Positions 17,692 to 25,559 of a DNA stretch of 64,000 bases are shown piece after piece. Each line of letters starts with the position of its first letter. Within the stretch, counting starts at the first letter, position 1. The stretch lies in assembly GCA_937902315.1 (NCBI GenBank), contig CALGUG010000012.1, positions 62,001-126,000 on the forward strand, given 5' to 3'. The stretch is from an uncultured Chloroflexales bacterium. Lineage in GTDB: Bacteria > Chloroflexota > Chloroflexia > Chloroflexales > Chloroflexaceae. Both the position numbers and the translations under genes were made by a program. Below the pieces are notes generated by a model, which saw only the letters and a program-made list of their open reading frames with translations, had not been told where the DNA came from and did not search any database.

Positions 17692-18336
17692 TTAGCTATT
17701 GGGGCAAGCCTCAAAGAGCGGATCGATGACCTCTCCTAAGCCGCGCAGATCGAATGAGGTGGTGGCAGGCGAAGCGGAGAAGGGCGTAAATTGAAAGACC
17801 ATCTCGTCGGCAGCCAGCATCTGATCGATAAACGACTTAGCAGGCACCAAGAAGAGCGCTTTGCTATCGGTTGACTTATGGGTCTTGACGGTTTGCGCCT
17901 CGTTTTTATCGAAGCGTAGACGCACCGTGGCTGTATCGTCGATTCCCTCAACATCAACGATCATCCCAACGATGATATAGCTATCCAGTTTGCCCTCGCT
18001 ACAACGCAATACCAAGGTTGGGCGGTACCTTTCAAAGCTGCCCGATACCTCGGACTCTGCAGCCAGAAAAAGAAAAACTTGTGTACTATCATCAAATTCG
18101 GAATGATCTTGCTCAAGCTCCCACTTGCCGCCCACCGGCAGAGGCGTCGGCTCGGCGGGGGTTGGGGTCGCCTTAGGCGTGGCCGTCGCAGGAAGGGGAG
18201 TCGCGGTCACAATAACCGTTTCGCGCACCAGCACGGTGCGCTCGACAATCTGAGTAACAACTTGTGGCTCGGCAGCGATCTGGGTTCCGCTGCAACCCAC
18301 CAGCAAGAGAGCAAATAAAGCAGAAAGCCATTTCAT
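17692..18336 (-). CDS. Lipoprotein with VasI/TagO-like domain
   Basis: A 214-residue lipoprotein: signal peptide with lipobox LLVGC (Cys15), a Thr/Pro-rich linker (TATPLPATATPKATPTPAEP) and a domain with RPTLVLRCSEGKLDSYI, TVRLRFDKNEAQT and FDLRGLGEVIDPLFEAC. This order resembles the VasI/TagO family (PF11319) first described beside type VI secretion genes, although no such genes are here and the organism is unlikely to have that system. The role is therefore unknown; surface anchoring is well supported. Confidence 0.75.
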   Translation of the reverse strand: MKWLSALFALLLVGCSGTQIAAEPQVVTQIVERTVLVRETVIVTATPLPATATPKATPTPAEPTPLPVGGKWELEQDHSEFDDSTQVFLFLAAESEVSGSFERYRPTLVLRCSEGKLDSYIIVGMIVDVEGIDDTATVRLRFDKNEAQTVKTHKSTDSKALFLVPAKSFIDQMLAADEMVFQFTPFSASPATTSFDLRGLGEVIDPLFEACPNS

Positions 18337-18553
18337 CGTTGTGCTCCTCTGTAGCTTAAAACATTCTCTTGTAAGATACAGATCGCTTAGTGCACAACTA
18401 TGCCCTTTAGGCTTCGGCTTTTTATTGCGCCACTCACATACGACTTTCGACCGAGATTTTAAACAGCGCCGCCAACAAGCTTAACAAAAGCTTCAAACTG
18501 GTCGTCTATCCTGCAAGGAGAAGTTCAAGCAGAGCTCACAAGAGGAACGAGCT

Positions 18554-19279
18554 ATGGCAAATCTCTCAAAAGCCGACTTGCATATCCACACCTTGGCGAG
18601 CGATGGAACGGCCAGCGCGGCAGAAGTGCTTGACTTTGTGGCCAACCATACCGATCTGCGCCTGATCGCGATAACCGACCACGATACGATCGCCGGAGCC
18701 GTTCAGGCCAGCAAATTCGCCGACTACTACGGGATCGAAGTGATCGTGGGCGAAGAGGTGAGCACCCAAGAGGGCCATCTTTTGGCGCTGTTTATCGAGC
18801 AGCCCGTGCCTTCGCATCGGCCCGCGCTCGAAACGATCGAGGCCATTCATGCCCAAGGCGGCCTTGCGATCGCGCCCCACCCTTTCGATCGTTATGTCGA
18901 CTCGCTTGGCAAACATGGCGATCTGCACCCCGAATGGCGCTTCGACGCGATCGAAGCCTTCAACGCCAGCGTGATGTGGCCCCAGAGCAACGCTAATCGC
19001 AAGGCCAAACAGTTCGCGCTGCAGCGCCAAACCGCGATGGTGGGCGGCAGCGATGCCCACACTCTCAAAACCATCGGGCAGGCCTACACCACCTTTGCGG
19101 GCCGCAGCGCCAACGACCTCTATCGCGCCATTCGCAGCGGGCAGGTCGGCTTCGCAGGGCGCTACTGGAGCTTGGGCCAACACATCGAGGTCGTCAGCCA
19201 GATGGTTTCGCAACACGGCTGGCGCGGCCTATTCGAACATGCTTTGGTCGGTTCGGGCCTAACAGTACGCCGCGGCTAA
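18554..19279 (+). CDS. PHP-domain phosphoesterase
   Basis: A 241-residue PHP-fold metal-dependent phosphoesterase. Metal ligands are visible in ADLHIHTLASDG, ITDHDT, VGEEVS, IAPHPFDR and GGSDAHT, a complete set. The domain is stand-alone and lacks polymerase or tyrosine-phosphatase partner segments. It resembles the YciV-like and nucleoside 3',5'-bisphosphate-acting branch; the substrate is not assigned. It stands alone, with divergent and repeat-containing DNA on both sides. Confidence 0.9.
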   Translation: MANLSKADLHIHTLASDGTASAAEVLDFVANHTDLRLIAITDHDTIAGAVQASKFADYYGIEVIVGEEVSTQEGHLLALFIEQPVPSHRPALETIEAIHAQGGLAIAPHPFDRYVDSLGKHGDLHPEWRFDAIEAFNASVMWPQSNANRKAKQFALQRQTAMVGGSDAHTLKTIGQAYTTFAGRSANDLYRAIRSGQVGFAGRYWSLGQHIEVVSQMVSQHGWRGLFEHALVGSGLTVRRG

Positions 19280-19404
19280 ATGATCTCTACGCCTCTATCG
19301 CACACTTCTGGGCATCCTCAGCGGCGCGATGCCGTGTTGGCAGCCTGCTCTGTGCCGATGCTGTCACAAGCGCAGGCTGCATAGCTTGTTATCCCAAATC
19401 CACT

Positions 19405-19500
19405 TGATTATTTCAAAGCTTTGGCAGTAAGGGCTTTAGCGCCTATTCGGCTTCTAGCGCGTCCGCCTACGGCTATCAACAGCTTGCTGGCTACATGCCG
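19405..19500. repeat. Long repeat element, partial
   Basis: Core at 19458-19480 (CGCGTCCGCCTACGGCTATC). The left part begins near CACTTGATTATTTC at 19400; the right boundary is lost. Confidence 0.6.
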
Positions 19501-19557
19501 CTGCTAGCTGGCTGTGCTACGAAGCCGCCCCAAACACTACAGATTCCGCACTGCAAC

Positions 19558-20319
19558 TTAACGCGCAGTCCAACCCAGATCCATGGTGTGGGCCGCGCCC
19601 GTGATCGCGCTGGCCTGCTCCGAAGCCAAGAAGAGCGCGAAAGCGGCCACCTCGCTCGGCTCGATCAGACGCTTGATCGCGGCAGGCTCCAGCATCACCT
19701 TCTCGATCACCTCGTCGGGAGCGATCCCGCGCGTACGAGCCTGATCGGCGATCTGGCGCTCGACCAGCGGCGTGCGCACATAGGCCGGGCAGATCGCATT
19801 GACGGTCACGTTGTAGGCGGCGGCCTCCAGCGCGACCGTTTTGGTCAGGCCCAGCAGGCCATGCTTGGCACTGATATAGGCCGACTTAAACGGGCTTGCG
19901 ACCATGCCGTGAATGCTGGCGATATTGATGATGCGGCCCCACTTCTGCTCGCGCATGGCTGGCAAGAGATATTTGATCAACTGGAAGGGCGCGGTCAGCA
20001 TCACCTGCAGCATAGCGGCCCAGGTCTCTTCGGGGAACTCATCGACCGGAGCGATATGCTGGAAGCCAGCGTTATTGACCAGAATATCGACGCGGCCGTG
20101 CAGGGCCAGCGCCTCTTGGGCGAGGCGGCGCACCGCCTGAGCATCGCTTAGATCGGCTTGCAGAAAGCTGCCCTTGATCTGTTCGGCGACCTCACGCGCT
20201 TCGGAGCGCAGATCGTGCACGATCACTTGGGCGCCCTCGCGCGCGAAGGCTTCGGCGATCGCTCTGCCAACGCCACTGCCCGCACCAGTTACCAAAACGA
20301 TTCGTTTATCGAATTGCAT
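19558..20319 (-). CDS. bdhA: 3-hydroxybutyrate dehydrogenase (SDR family)
   Basis: A 253-residue short-chain dehydrogenase that interconverts 3-hydroxybutyrate and acetoacetate with NAD(H). The Rossmann motif TGAGSGVG lies at residues 11-18, NNAG follows at 82-85, and catalytic Ser135, Tyr148 and Lys152 sit in IASIHG and SAYISAKHG with the correct spacing. Segments such as GFQHIAPVDEFP and ICPAYVRTPLVE are typical of bacterial 3-hydroxybutyrate dehydrogenases. It lies 14 bp downstream of acetoacetyl-CoA synthetase in the same direction. Together they turn 3-hydroxybutyrate into acetoacetyl-CoA, as in polyhydroxybutyrate or ketone-body use. Confidence 0.92.
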   Translation of the reverse strand: MQFDKRIVLVTGAGSGVGRAIAEAFAREGAQVIVHDLRSEAREVAEQIKGSFLQADLSDAQAVRRLAQEALALHGRVDILVNNAGFQHIAPVDEFPEETWAAMLQVMLTAPFQLIKYLLPAMREQKWGRIINIASIHGMVASPFKSAYISAKHGLLGLTKTVALEAAAYNVTVNAICPAYVRTPLVERQIADQARTRGIAPDEVIEKVMLEPAAIKRLIEPSEVAAFALFLASEQASAITGAAHTMDLGWTAR

Positions 20320-20333
20320 CTGCTGCTCGCTTT

Positions 20334-22328
20334 CTAGTTGTTTGAAGAAGACTTCGGCTGTAACTTCGCTTGCAGGCGCTCAGCCAGCTCAACAAAATAG
20401 GGGATCACCTCGGGATTGCTCATCGAGTCGGGGTTGGCGACCTTTTCGGCTGGCGTGCCCAAGAGGATGCGCTTGATCGGCAGCTCCATCTTTTTGCCGC
20501 TCAACGTGCGGGGCACCGAGCTGATCGCAAAGATCTCGTCGGGCACCAAGCGCGCCGAGAGCGCAGTGCGGATCTGGTTTTTGATGCGCTTCTGAAGCTC
20601 GTCGTCGAGTTGGCAGCCTTCGCGCAAGACCACAAAGAGCGGCATATACGAGACGCGATCCAAGCCCTCCAAGTCGACGATCAGGCTATCGAGCACTTCG
20701 GGAATGGCCTCGACCACGCGATAGATGTCGCTGGTGCCCATGCGAATGCCCATGCGGTTGATGGTCGCATCCGAGCGGCCATAGATCACCACCCCGCCAT
20801 GGGGCGTGATGCGACACCAGTCGCCGTGACGCCAGACGCCTTCGTACATCGAGAAGTAGCTGTCGAAATAGCGGCTGCCGTCCTTATCATTCCAGAAAAA
20901 GATCGGCATAGAGGGCATCGGAACAGTCACAACCAGCTCGCCGACCTGATCGACGACCGACTGGCCCGCTTCGTCGAAGGCGTAGACCGCCGCGCCCAAG
21001 CTGCGACACTGGATCTCGCCCAGATAGACGGGCAAGAGCGGGCTGCCGCCCACAAAGGCGGTACAGACATCGGTGCCGCCGCTCAGCGAGACCAGCCAGA
21101 GGTCGCGCTTCACATTTTCGTAGATCCAGGCGAAGCCGTCGCTCGACAGTGGCGAACCCGTCGAGCCGATGCCGCGCAGCGCGCTCAGATCGAAGCGGCG
21201 CGGATCGACACCGGCCTTCATCGACGCGCTGATATAGGCCGCGCTGGTGCCGAAGAAGGTCACGCCGGCGCGCGCGCAGAAGTCCCACAGCGCATTGCTA
21301 TCGGGGCGGGTCGGGCTGCCATCGAAGAGCACAATCGTGGTGCCCAGCAACAAGCCGCTCACCACAAAGTTCCACATCATCCAGCCGGTGGTGGTGAACC
21401 AGAAGAAGCGATCGTGCGGCTTGAGATCGAGCTGCAAACCGAGCGCTTTGAGGTGTTCGAGCAGAATGCCGCCGTGGCTCTGGACGATCGCCTTGGGCAG
21501 GCCGGTCGTGCCCGACGAATATAGCACCCAGAGCGGATGCTCGAAGGGCAGTTCGATAGGCTGCAGCGGTGCATCCTCGGCCAGCAGCTCGCCCCAATCC
21601 AAGCTGTTGGCGAGGCGCGCCGAGCGGTCGAGATAGGGGATCAGCACGGTCTGTTCGAGGCTTGGCAGGGCTCCCTGCAGAGCGGCGATCTCGGCGCTAC
21701 GCTCGAAACGCTTGCCGCCATACATATAGCCATCGACCACAAACAAGAGCTTGGGCTCGATCTGGCGGAAGCGGTCGACCACACTGGCGACGCCCATATC
21801 GGTGGCGCAGCTCGACCAGATCGCGCCGATGCTGGCACAAGCCAAAAAGGCCACCACCGCCTCGGGGATATTGGGCAGATAGGCCACCACGCGGTCGCCC
21901 TTACCGATGCCCAGCTTGCGTAAGGAAGCGGCCAAGGCGGCCACATCGCGCTCTAGGCTCTGCCACGAGATCGCCCGCAAGCTTTCGCTCTCGGACTCGA
22001 AAAGAATGGCGGGGTGTTCAGAGGAGGTGTTGCGGAAGGCGTAGCTGACGTAGTTGAGCGACGCGCCCGGGAACCAATGAGCGCCCGGCATACGTCGCGA
22101 GTCGAGAACCGTGCTATAGGGAGTGCTGCTGCTTAATTCGAAAAAATCCCAAATACTCTGCCAAAAGGCTTCACATTCATTGACAGACCATTCCCACAAC
22201 GAGGCATAGTCATCGAAACTGAGTTGGCGCTCGCGAGCCAGCCAATCCATATAGGCTCGTAGGCGGCTCGCCTGCTGAAACTCAGGGCTAGGCTGCCACA
22301 GAAGCGTGCCTTCAGTCAGCGCATTCAT
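20334..22328 (-). CDS. Acetoacetyl-CoA synthetase (acetoacetate-CoA ligase)
   Basis: A 664-residue ANL-superfamily ligase activating acetoacetate to acetoacetyl-CoA through an adenylate. Start ATG 22328 is chosen because AAGGAG (22335-22340) lies six bases upstream. Motifs: the N-terminal cap around WSVNECEAFWQSIWDFF, adenylation loop LYSSGTTGLPKAIVQSHGG, substrate-region FVGGSPLLPVYLGEIQ, GDWCRITPHGGVVIYGRSDATI and the C-terminal lysine in RTLSGKKMELPIK, all typical of this synthetase rather than acetyl-CoA synthetase. It is followed by bdhA and shares a short divergent intergenic region containing two operator copies with the flavoprotein gene. Confidence 0.94.
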   Translation of the reverse strand: MNALTEGTLLWQPSPEFQQASRLRAYMDWLARERQLSFDDYASLWEWSVNECEAFWQSIWDFFELSSSTPYSTVLDSRRMPGAHWFPGASLNYVSYAFRNTSSEHPAILFESESESLRAISWQSLERDVAALAASLRKLGIGKGDRVVAYLPNIPEAVVAFLACASIGAIWSSCATDMGVASVVDRFRQIEPKLLFVVDGYMYGGKRFERSAEIAALQGALPSLEQTVLIPYLDRSARLANSLDWGELLAEDAPLQPIELPFEHPLWVLYSSGTTGLPKAIVQSHGGILLEHLKALGLQLDLKPHDRFFWFTTTGWMMWNFVVSGLLLGTTIVLFDGSPTRPDSNALWDFCARAGVTFFGTSAAYISASMKAGVDPRRFDLSALRGIGSTGSPLSSDGFAWIYENVKRDLWLVSLSGGTDVCTAFVGGSPLLPVYLGEIQCRSLGAAVYAFDEAGQSVVDQVGELVVTVPMPSMPIFFWNDKDGSRYFDSYFSMYEGVWRHGDWCRITPHGGVVIYGRSDATINRMGIRMGTSDIYRVVEAIPEVLDSLIVDLEGLDRVSYMPLFVVLREGCQLDDELQKRIKNQIRTALSARLVPDEIFAISSVPRTLSGKKMELPIKRILLGTPAEKVANPDSMSNPEVIPYFVELAERLQAKLQPKSSSNN

Positions 22329-22414
22329 TGCGATCTCCTTCAATTCGACATCGAACTATAGCCCTAGTGTACGCCTTCAAGCCCACTTCGACAAGCACAA
22401 TTTGAAGAGAGTCT

Positions 22415-22472
22415 ATATTGACAATCATCGATCTATTTGCTAGAGTCGCACTATATTGACAATTATCGATAT
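22415..22472 (+). promoter_or_regulatory. Promoter with two operator-like copies
   Basis: Two related 20-bp sites, 22415-22434 and 22453-22472, start ATATTGACAA and continue TnATCGATnT; the second is a palindrome at 16 of 20 positions. Site 1 overlaps the -35 TTGACA (22418-22423). A 17-bp spacer leads to TAGAGT (22441-22446), so site 2 lies just downstream of the promoter. Two sites 38 bp apart around a promoter suggest repression. The flavoprotein target makes an ArsR/SmtB-type regulator plausible, not proven. Confidence 0.65.
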
Positions 22473-22484
22473 AAGGGAGGCAGC

Positions 22485-23840
22485 ATGCAAGAGAGAGATC
22501 TTCCCATCGCGATTATCGGCGCAGGCCCAGTCGGCTTGGCGGCCGCTGCACACCTGCTAGAGCGCGGATTAACGCCTTATGTGATCGAAGCTGGCCCGCA
22601 TGTGGGCAGCAGCGTTCGAGCTTGGGGCCATGTACGGCTCTTCTCGCCCTGGCGCTACGTAGTCGACCAAGCCGCCGCCCGTCTGCTCGAAGCGAGCGGC
22701 TGGCGCAGCCCCGACCCCGATCATCTGCCGACCGGCGCAGAGCTTGTGCGCGACTACCTCGAGCCGCTGGCAGCTCTGCCCGCGCTAAGCCCACACATCC
22801 ACACCGATCTGCGCGTTACCGCCGTGACGCGCTACGGCCACGACAAAATGAAGGATGCCCAGCGCGAAGCTGCGCCCTTCGCCCTGAGCCTGTTGCATGC
22901 CGATGGCAGCGAGAGTCTGCTGCTGGCGCGCGCCGTGATCGATGCCTCGGGCACCTACGAGCAGCCCAACCCGCTCGGCGCAAATGGCGTGCCTGCCTTG
23001 GGCGAACGCGCGCTCCAAGCCCAGATCGCCTACGCCATCCCCGATGTGCTGGGCCAGCAGCGCCAACATTACGCCAACAAGCGCGTGTTGGTGGTTGGCA
23101 GCGGTCACTCGGCCTTCAACGCCCTGCTCGATCTGGCGCTGCTGGCCCAAGAGGAGCCGCAGACCACACTGACCTGGGCGATTCGTCGCAGCGATCTGCG
23201 CCAACTCTTTGGCGGCGAAGCCAACGACCAGCTGCCCGAGCGGGGCGCCCTGGGCAGCCGAATCCGCGCGCTAGTCGAGTCGGGGCAGGTCAAGCTAGAG
23301 AGCGGTTTCGCGACCGAGCGCATCGAGCGCACCAGCGATGGCATCGTGCTGAGCAGCGCCGAGCGCAGCCTCGCCCCCGTCGACGAAGTGATCGTCGCCA
23401 CCGGCTTCCGGCCCAACCTCGACATGCTGCGCGAACTGCGCCTCGACCTCGACAACAGCGTCGAAGCACCGCGCCAGCTCGCGCCTCTGATCGACCCCAA
23501 CATCCATAGCTGCGGCAGCGTTCCGCCCCACGGCGTCGAGCAGCTCAGCCACCCCGAGCACAACTTCTTTATCGTCGGTATGAAGAGTTACGGGCGCGCG
23601 CCGACCTTTTTGATGCTGACCGGCTACGAGCAGGTGCGTTCGATCGCCGCCGCCCTGGCTGGCGATTGGGAGGCGGCCCGCCAAGTTCAGCTGGTGCTGC
23701 CCGAGACGGGCGTTTGCTGTACAGATCTCGATAGCAGCTGTTGCGCAACACCAGCCCTACCTGTACGTACAGGTATCGATCTGATCTCACTTGTTGCCAC
23801 TCCAGCAACAACCAACTCAAAGGCTGGTTGCTGCTCCTGA
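22485..23840 (+). CDS. FAD/NAD(P)-binding flavoprotein with cysteine-rich tail (ArsO-like)
   Basis: A 451-residue flavoprotein. ATG 22485 has AGGGAGG just upstream; an earlier TTG at 22437 lies inside the promoter. The FAD-binding motif GAGPVG is at residues 12-17 and a second dinucleotide motif VVGSGHSAFN lies near residue 203. VATGFRPNLDML precedes the tail, which reads GVCCTDLDSSCCATP and ends GCCS. This arrangement, with the paired-cysteine C-terminus, matches flavoproteins (often called ArsO) found in arsenic-resistance gene sets. No other ars gene is nearby, so arsenic or another thiophilic metal as the trigger is inferred. Its promoter has two operator copies. Confidence 0.8.
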   Translation: MQERDLPIAIIGAGPVGLAAAAHLLERGLTPYVIEAGPHVGSSVRAWGHVRLFSPWRYVVDQAAARLLEASGWRSPDPDHLPTGAELVRDYLEPLAALPALSPHIHTDLRVTAVTRYGHDKMKDAQREAAPFALSLLHADGSESLLLARAVIDASGTYEQPNPLGANGVPALGERALQAQIAYAIPDVLGQQRQHYANKRVLVVGSGHSAFNALLDLALLAQEEPQTTLTWAIRRSDLRQLFGGEANDQLPERGALGSRIRALVESGQVKLESGFATERIERTSDGIVLSSAERSLAPVDEVIVATGFRPNLDMLRELRLDLDNSVEAPRQLAPLIDPNIHSCGSVPPHGVEQLSHPEHNFFIVGMKSYGRAPTFLMLTGYEQVRSIAAALAGDWEAARQVQLVLPETGVCCTDLDSSCCATPALPVRTGIDLISLVATPATTNSKAGCCS

Positions 23841-23924
23841 TCGACGCTGTTCAGCAACGCAAGGCAGCGAAAGGCAATGAAAGGCAACGCAAGGCAACGA
23901 AGGCAGCGCCAAGCTCGAAAAGCC

Positions 23925-24005
23925 GAATGTATGGGCCGGATGTTGATAGCCGAAGGCGGACGCGCTAAGGACCGCATGAGAGCTAGAGGCCTCTCCGCCT
24001 GATGA
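23925..24005. repeat. Long repeat element, partial, in the 23841-24169 gap
   Basis: Core at 23942-23964 in reverse orientation with right flank GACCGCATGAGAGCTAGAGG; terminal ends are not visible. Just upstream (about 23867-23915) is a low-complexity run of GGCAACGCAA / GGCAATGAAA repeats. Confidence 0.6.
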
Positions 24006-24169
24006 AGACAAGAACACGGCCCGTTATCGTTGCAATCGGCGAAGCGCATAGCACTGCTCTCCTGCAAAGTGCGGGAGGGCAGCCTATTTTTGGGCGAAAT
24101 TTTGAAGCTTGATAACTTTTTGGGCCCATGAGGTGTCTGTTGTAGTAGAAGTTCTAGACAGGAGAAGCT

Positions 24170-24742
24170 ATGAACCTGCTGTTTCACTGTTTGAGCATCT
24201 CGACAGCGGCCCAAGTCAAACGCGAGCCACTTGAGCTCGAACAGCTCTATCGCGACTACCACACGCCTCTGCTGCGCTATCTGGAGCGCATGTGCGGCTC
24301 GCGCGAAGTGGCCGAAGAGCTGGTGCAAGAGACCTTTATCAAGGCCTACATCGGCCTGCTGACCTTTCGCGGCGAGTGCTCGGTCACCACCTGGCTGTTT
24401 CGCATCGCGCGCAACCTCTACCTGAACAGCCTGCGCCAGCCTAGCCCAAGCTCGATCAAAACCGATCAGCTCTTGGCTATCCCCGACGACGGCAAGCATC
24501 ACGATCCGGTCTATCAGGCTGGCCTGCGCGAACAGCGCGATCAGATCAGCTTGCTGCTGGCTCAGTTGCCCGAGCGTCAACGCAGCGTTCTGCTATTGCG
24601 CGACCTTGAGGGACTCTCGTACCTTGAGATCGCCGGGATTTTGGATATCAGTCTGAGCGCGGTCAAGGTGTCGTTGTTCCGAGCGCGCAACACCTTCCGC
24701 AACGCCTTTTTAGAGCTTGAACAAGGAGATTGCGATGAATAA
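24170..24742 (+). CDS. ECF-type RNA polymerase sigma factor
   Basis: A 190-residue sigma factor with region 2 (LEQLYRDYHTPLLRYLERM... EELVQETFIKAY... CSVTTWLFRIARNLYLNSLR) and region 4 (LPERQRSVLLLRDLEGLSYLEIAGILDISLSAVKVSLFRAR). AGGAG precedes the ATG. Region 1 and a full region 3 are absent, as in ECF factors. It overlaps its presumed anti-sigma gene by eight bases, which implies translational coupling. The stretch GATAACTTTTTGGGC near 24110 may include an autoregulated -35 but is too weak to call. The regulon is unknown. Confidence 0.95.
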   Translation: MNLLFHCLSISTAAQVKREPLELEQLYRDYHTPLLRYLERMCGSREVAEELVQETFIKAYIGLLTFRGECSVTTWLFRIARNLYLNSLRQPSPSSIKTDQLLAIPDDGKHHDPVYQAGLREQRDQISLLLAQLPERQRSVLLLRDLEGLSYLEIAGILDISLSAVKVSLFRARNTFRNAFLELEQGDCDE

Positions 24743-25328
24743 CGAAGCGCATACTAGCTCTACAACGCGGCTCGCGGCCCAAACCAGTTGCGATCTGATT
24801 CAAGATCTGCTGCCGCTCTATATTGAAAACGAAGTCAGCGATAACAGCCGCCAACTGATCAGCGCCCATCTCGCCAGCTGCGAGCAGTGCAACAGCTATC
24901 TGGCTGGCGCGCGCAGTATGAAAGCCCAGCTCCAACGCGAAGGGCAGCAACGCCGAGAGCAAGCCACGCAAGATCGGCTCACTCAAGAGGCGATCGCGCT
25001 GGGCAGGCGACGTCTGGCTCTGGTGATGCTAGGCGGGCTGGCGACGCTGGCGGGCATCGCCCTAGTGGCTTTCCTGTTTTTAGGGTTTGGGGCTTCCCGA
25101 ACGGGCCTGCTGATCCCTCCTGATCAGATGCCAACCCTTGTTCCGCCCTATGCTGGCGAATTAGTGCCCAATAGCGAGGGCTTTGTATTGCCGAGCGTCG
25201 TGCCAGCCCAAGGAGGGCCCGCCTTCGATCCCAACGTGCCCACCGCGACGCCCGCGCCGTTTCAGCCCAATCTCTCCTCAGAGGCTCCCGGCTTTGAGCC
25301 GACCGCAAGCCCTATACCCGCCCGCTAA
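24735..25328 (+). CDS. Membrane anti-sigma factor with zinc-finger domain
   Basis: A 197-residue protein. ATG 24735 (AAGGAG at 24723-24728) overlaps the sigma gene. The N-terminal anti-sigma domain has CDLIQDLLPLYIENE and the HxxxCxxC zinc motif in AHLASCEQC. One transmembrane helix (LALVMLGGLATLAGIALVAFLFLG, about residues 100-123) and a Pro-rich extracytoplasmic tail follow. It should hold the ECF sigma factor inactive at the membrane until an envelope signal arrives; the signal is unknown. A strong hairpin follows the stop. Confidence 0.92.
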   Translation: MNNEAHTSSTTRLAAQTSCDLIQDLLPLYIENEVSDNSRQLISAHLASCEQCNSYLAGARSMKAQLQREGQQRREQATQDRLTQEAIALGRRRLALVMLGGLATLAGIALVAFLFLGFGASRTGLLIPPDQMPTLVPPYAGELVPNSEGFVLPSVVPAQGGPAFDPNVPTATPAPFQPNLSSEAPGFEPTASPIPAR

Positions 25329-25341
25329 GGTCTGGCAATAC

Positions 25342-25381
25342 GAATGAGAGATCCTGTTAGCGCTGACAGGATCTCTCATTC
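25342..25381 (+). terminator. Hairpin terminator after the sigma/anti-sigma pair
   Basis: Perfect 16-bp stem 25342-25357 / 25366-25381 (GAATGAGAGATCCTGT and its complement) with an eight-base loop; the T-tract is poor. Confidence 0.75.
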
Positions 25382-25449
25382 GCTCTTTGAGCGCTTTGCG
25401 ACAAGCCAAGCCCAACCGAAATTTCAAGCTCTGCACTAGCCCCTTTACA

Positions 25450-25520
25450 TGCTCAGGCGGAGAGGTCCCAACCTTCCATTCGGCTTCTAGCGCGTCCGCC
25501 TTCGGCTATCAACATCCCTT
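25450..25520. repeat. Long repeat element, partial
   Basis: Core at 25491-25513 with left flank GGCGGAGAGGTCCCAACC, between the anti-sigma terminator and the secreted repeat protein gene. Confidence 0.6.
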
Positions 25521-25559
25521 CCAACAAACGAGGGTTTGCTCATCCGCGCCCCAAAGCGC

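Noticed and set aside
20370..21524. 384-codon plus-strand ORF opposite acetoacetyl-CoA synthetase
   Set aside because: Antisense shadow: low-complexity Ala/His/Asp/Arg-rich product in a high-GC coding region.
22622..23509. 295-codon Arg-rich plus-strand ORF inside the flavoprotein gene
   Set aside because: Alternate-frame shadow with extreme arginine content and no start signal.
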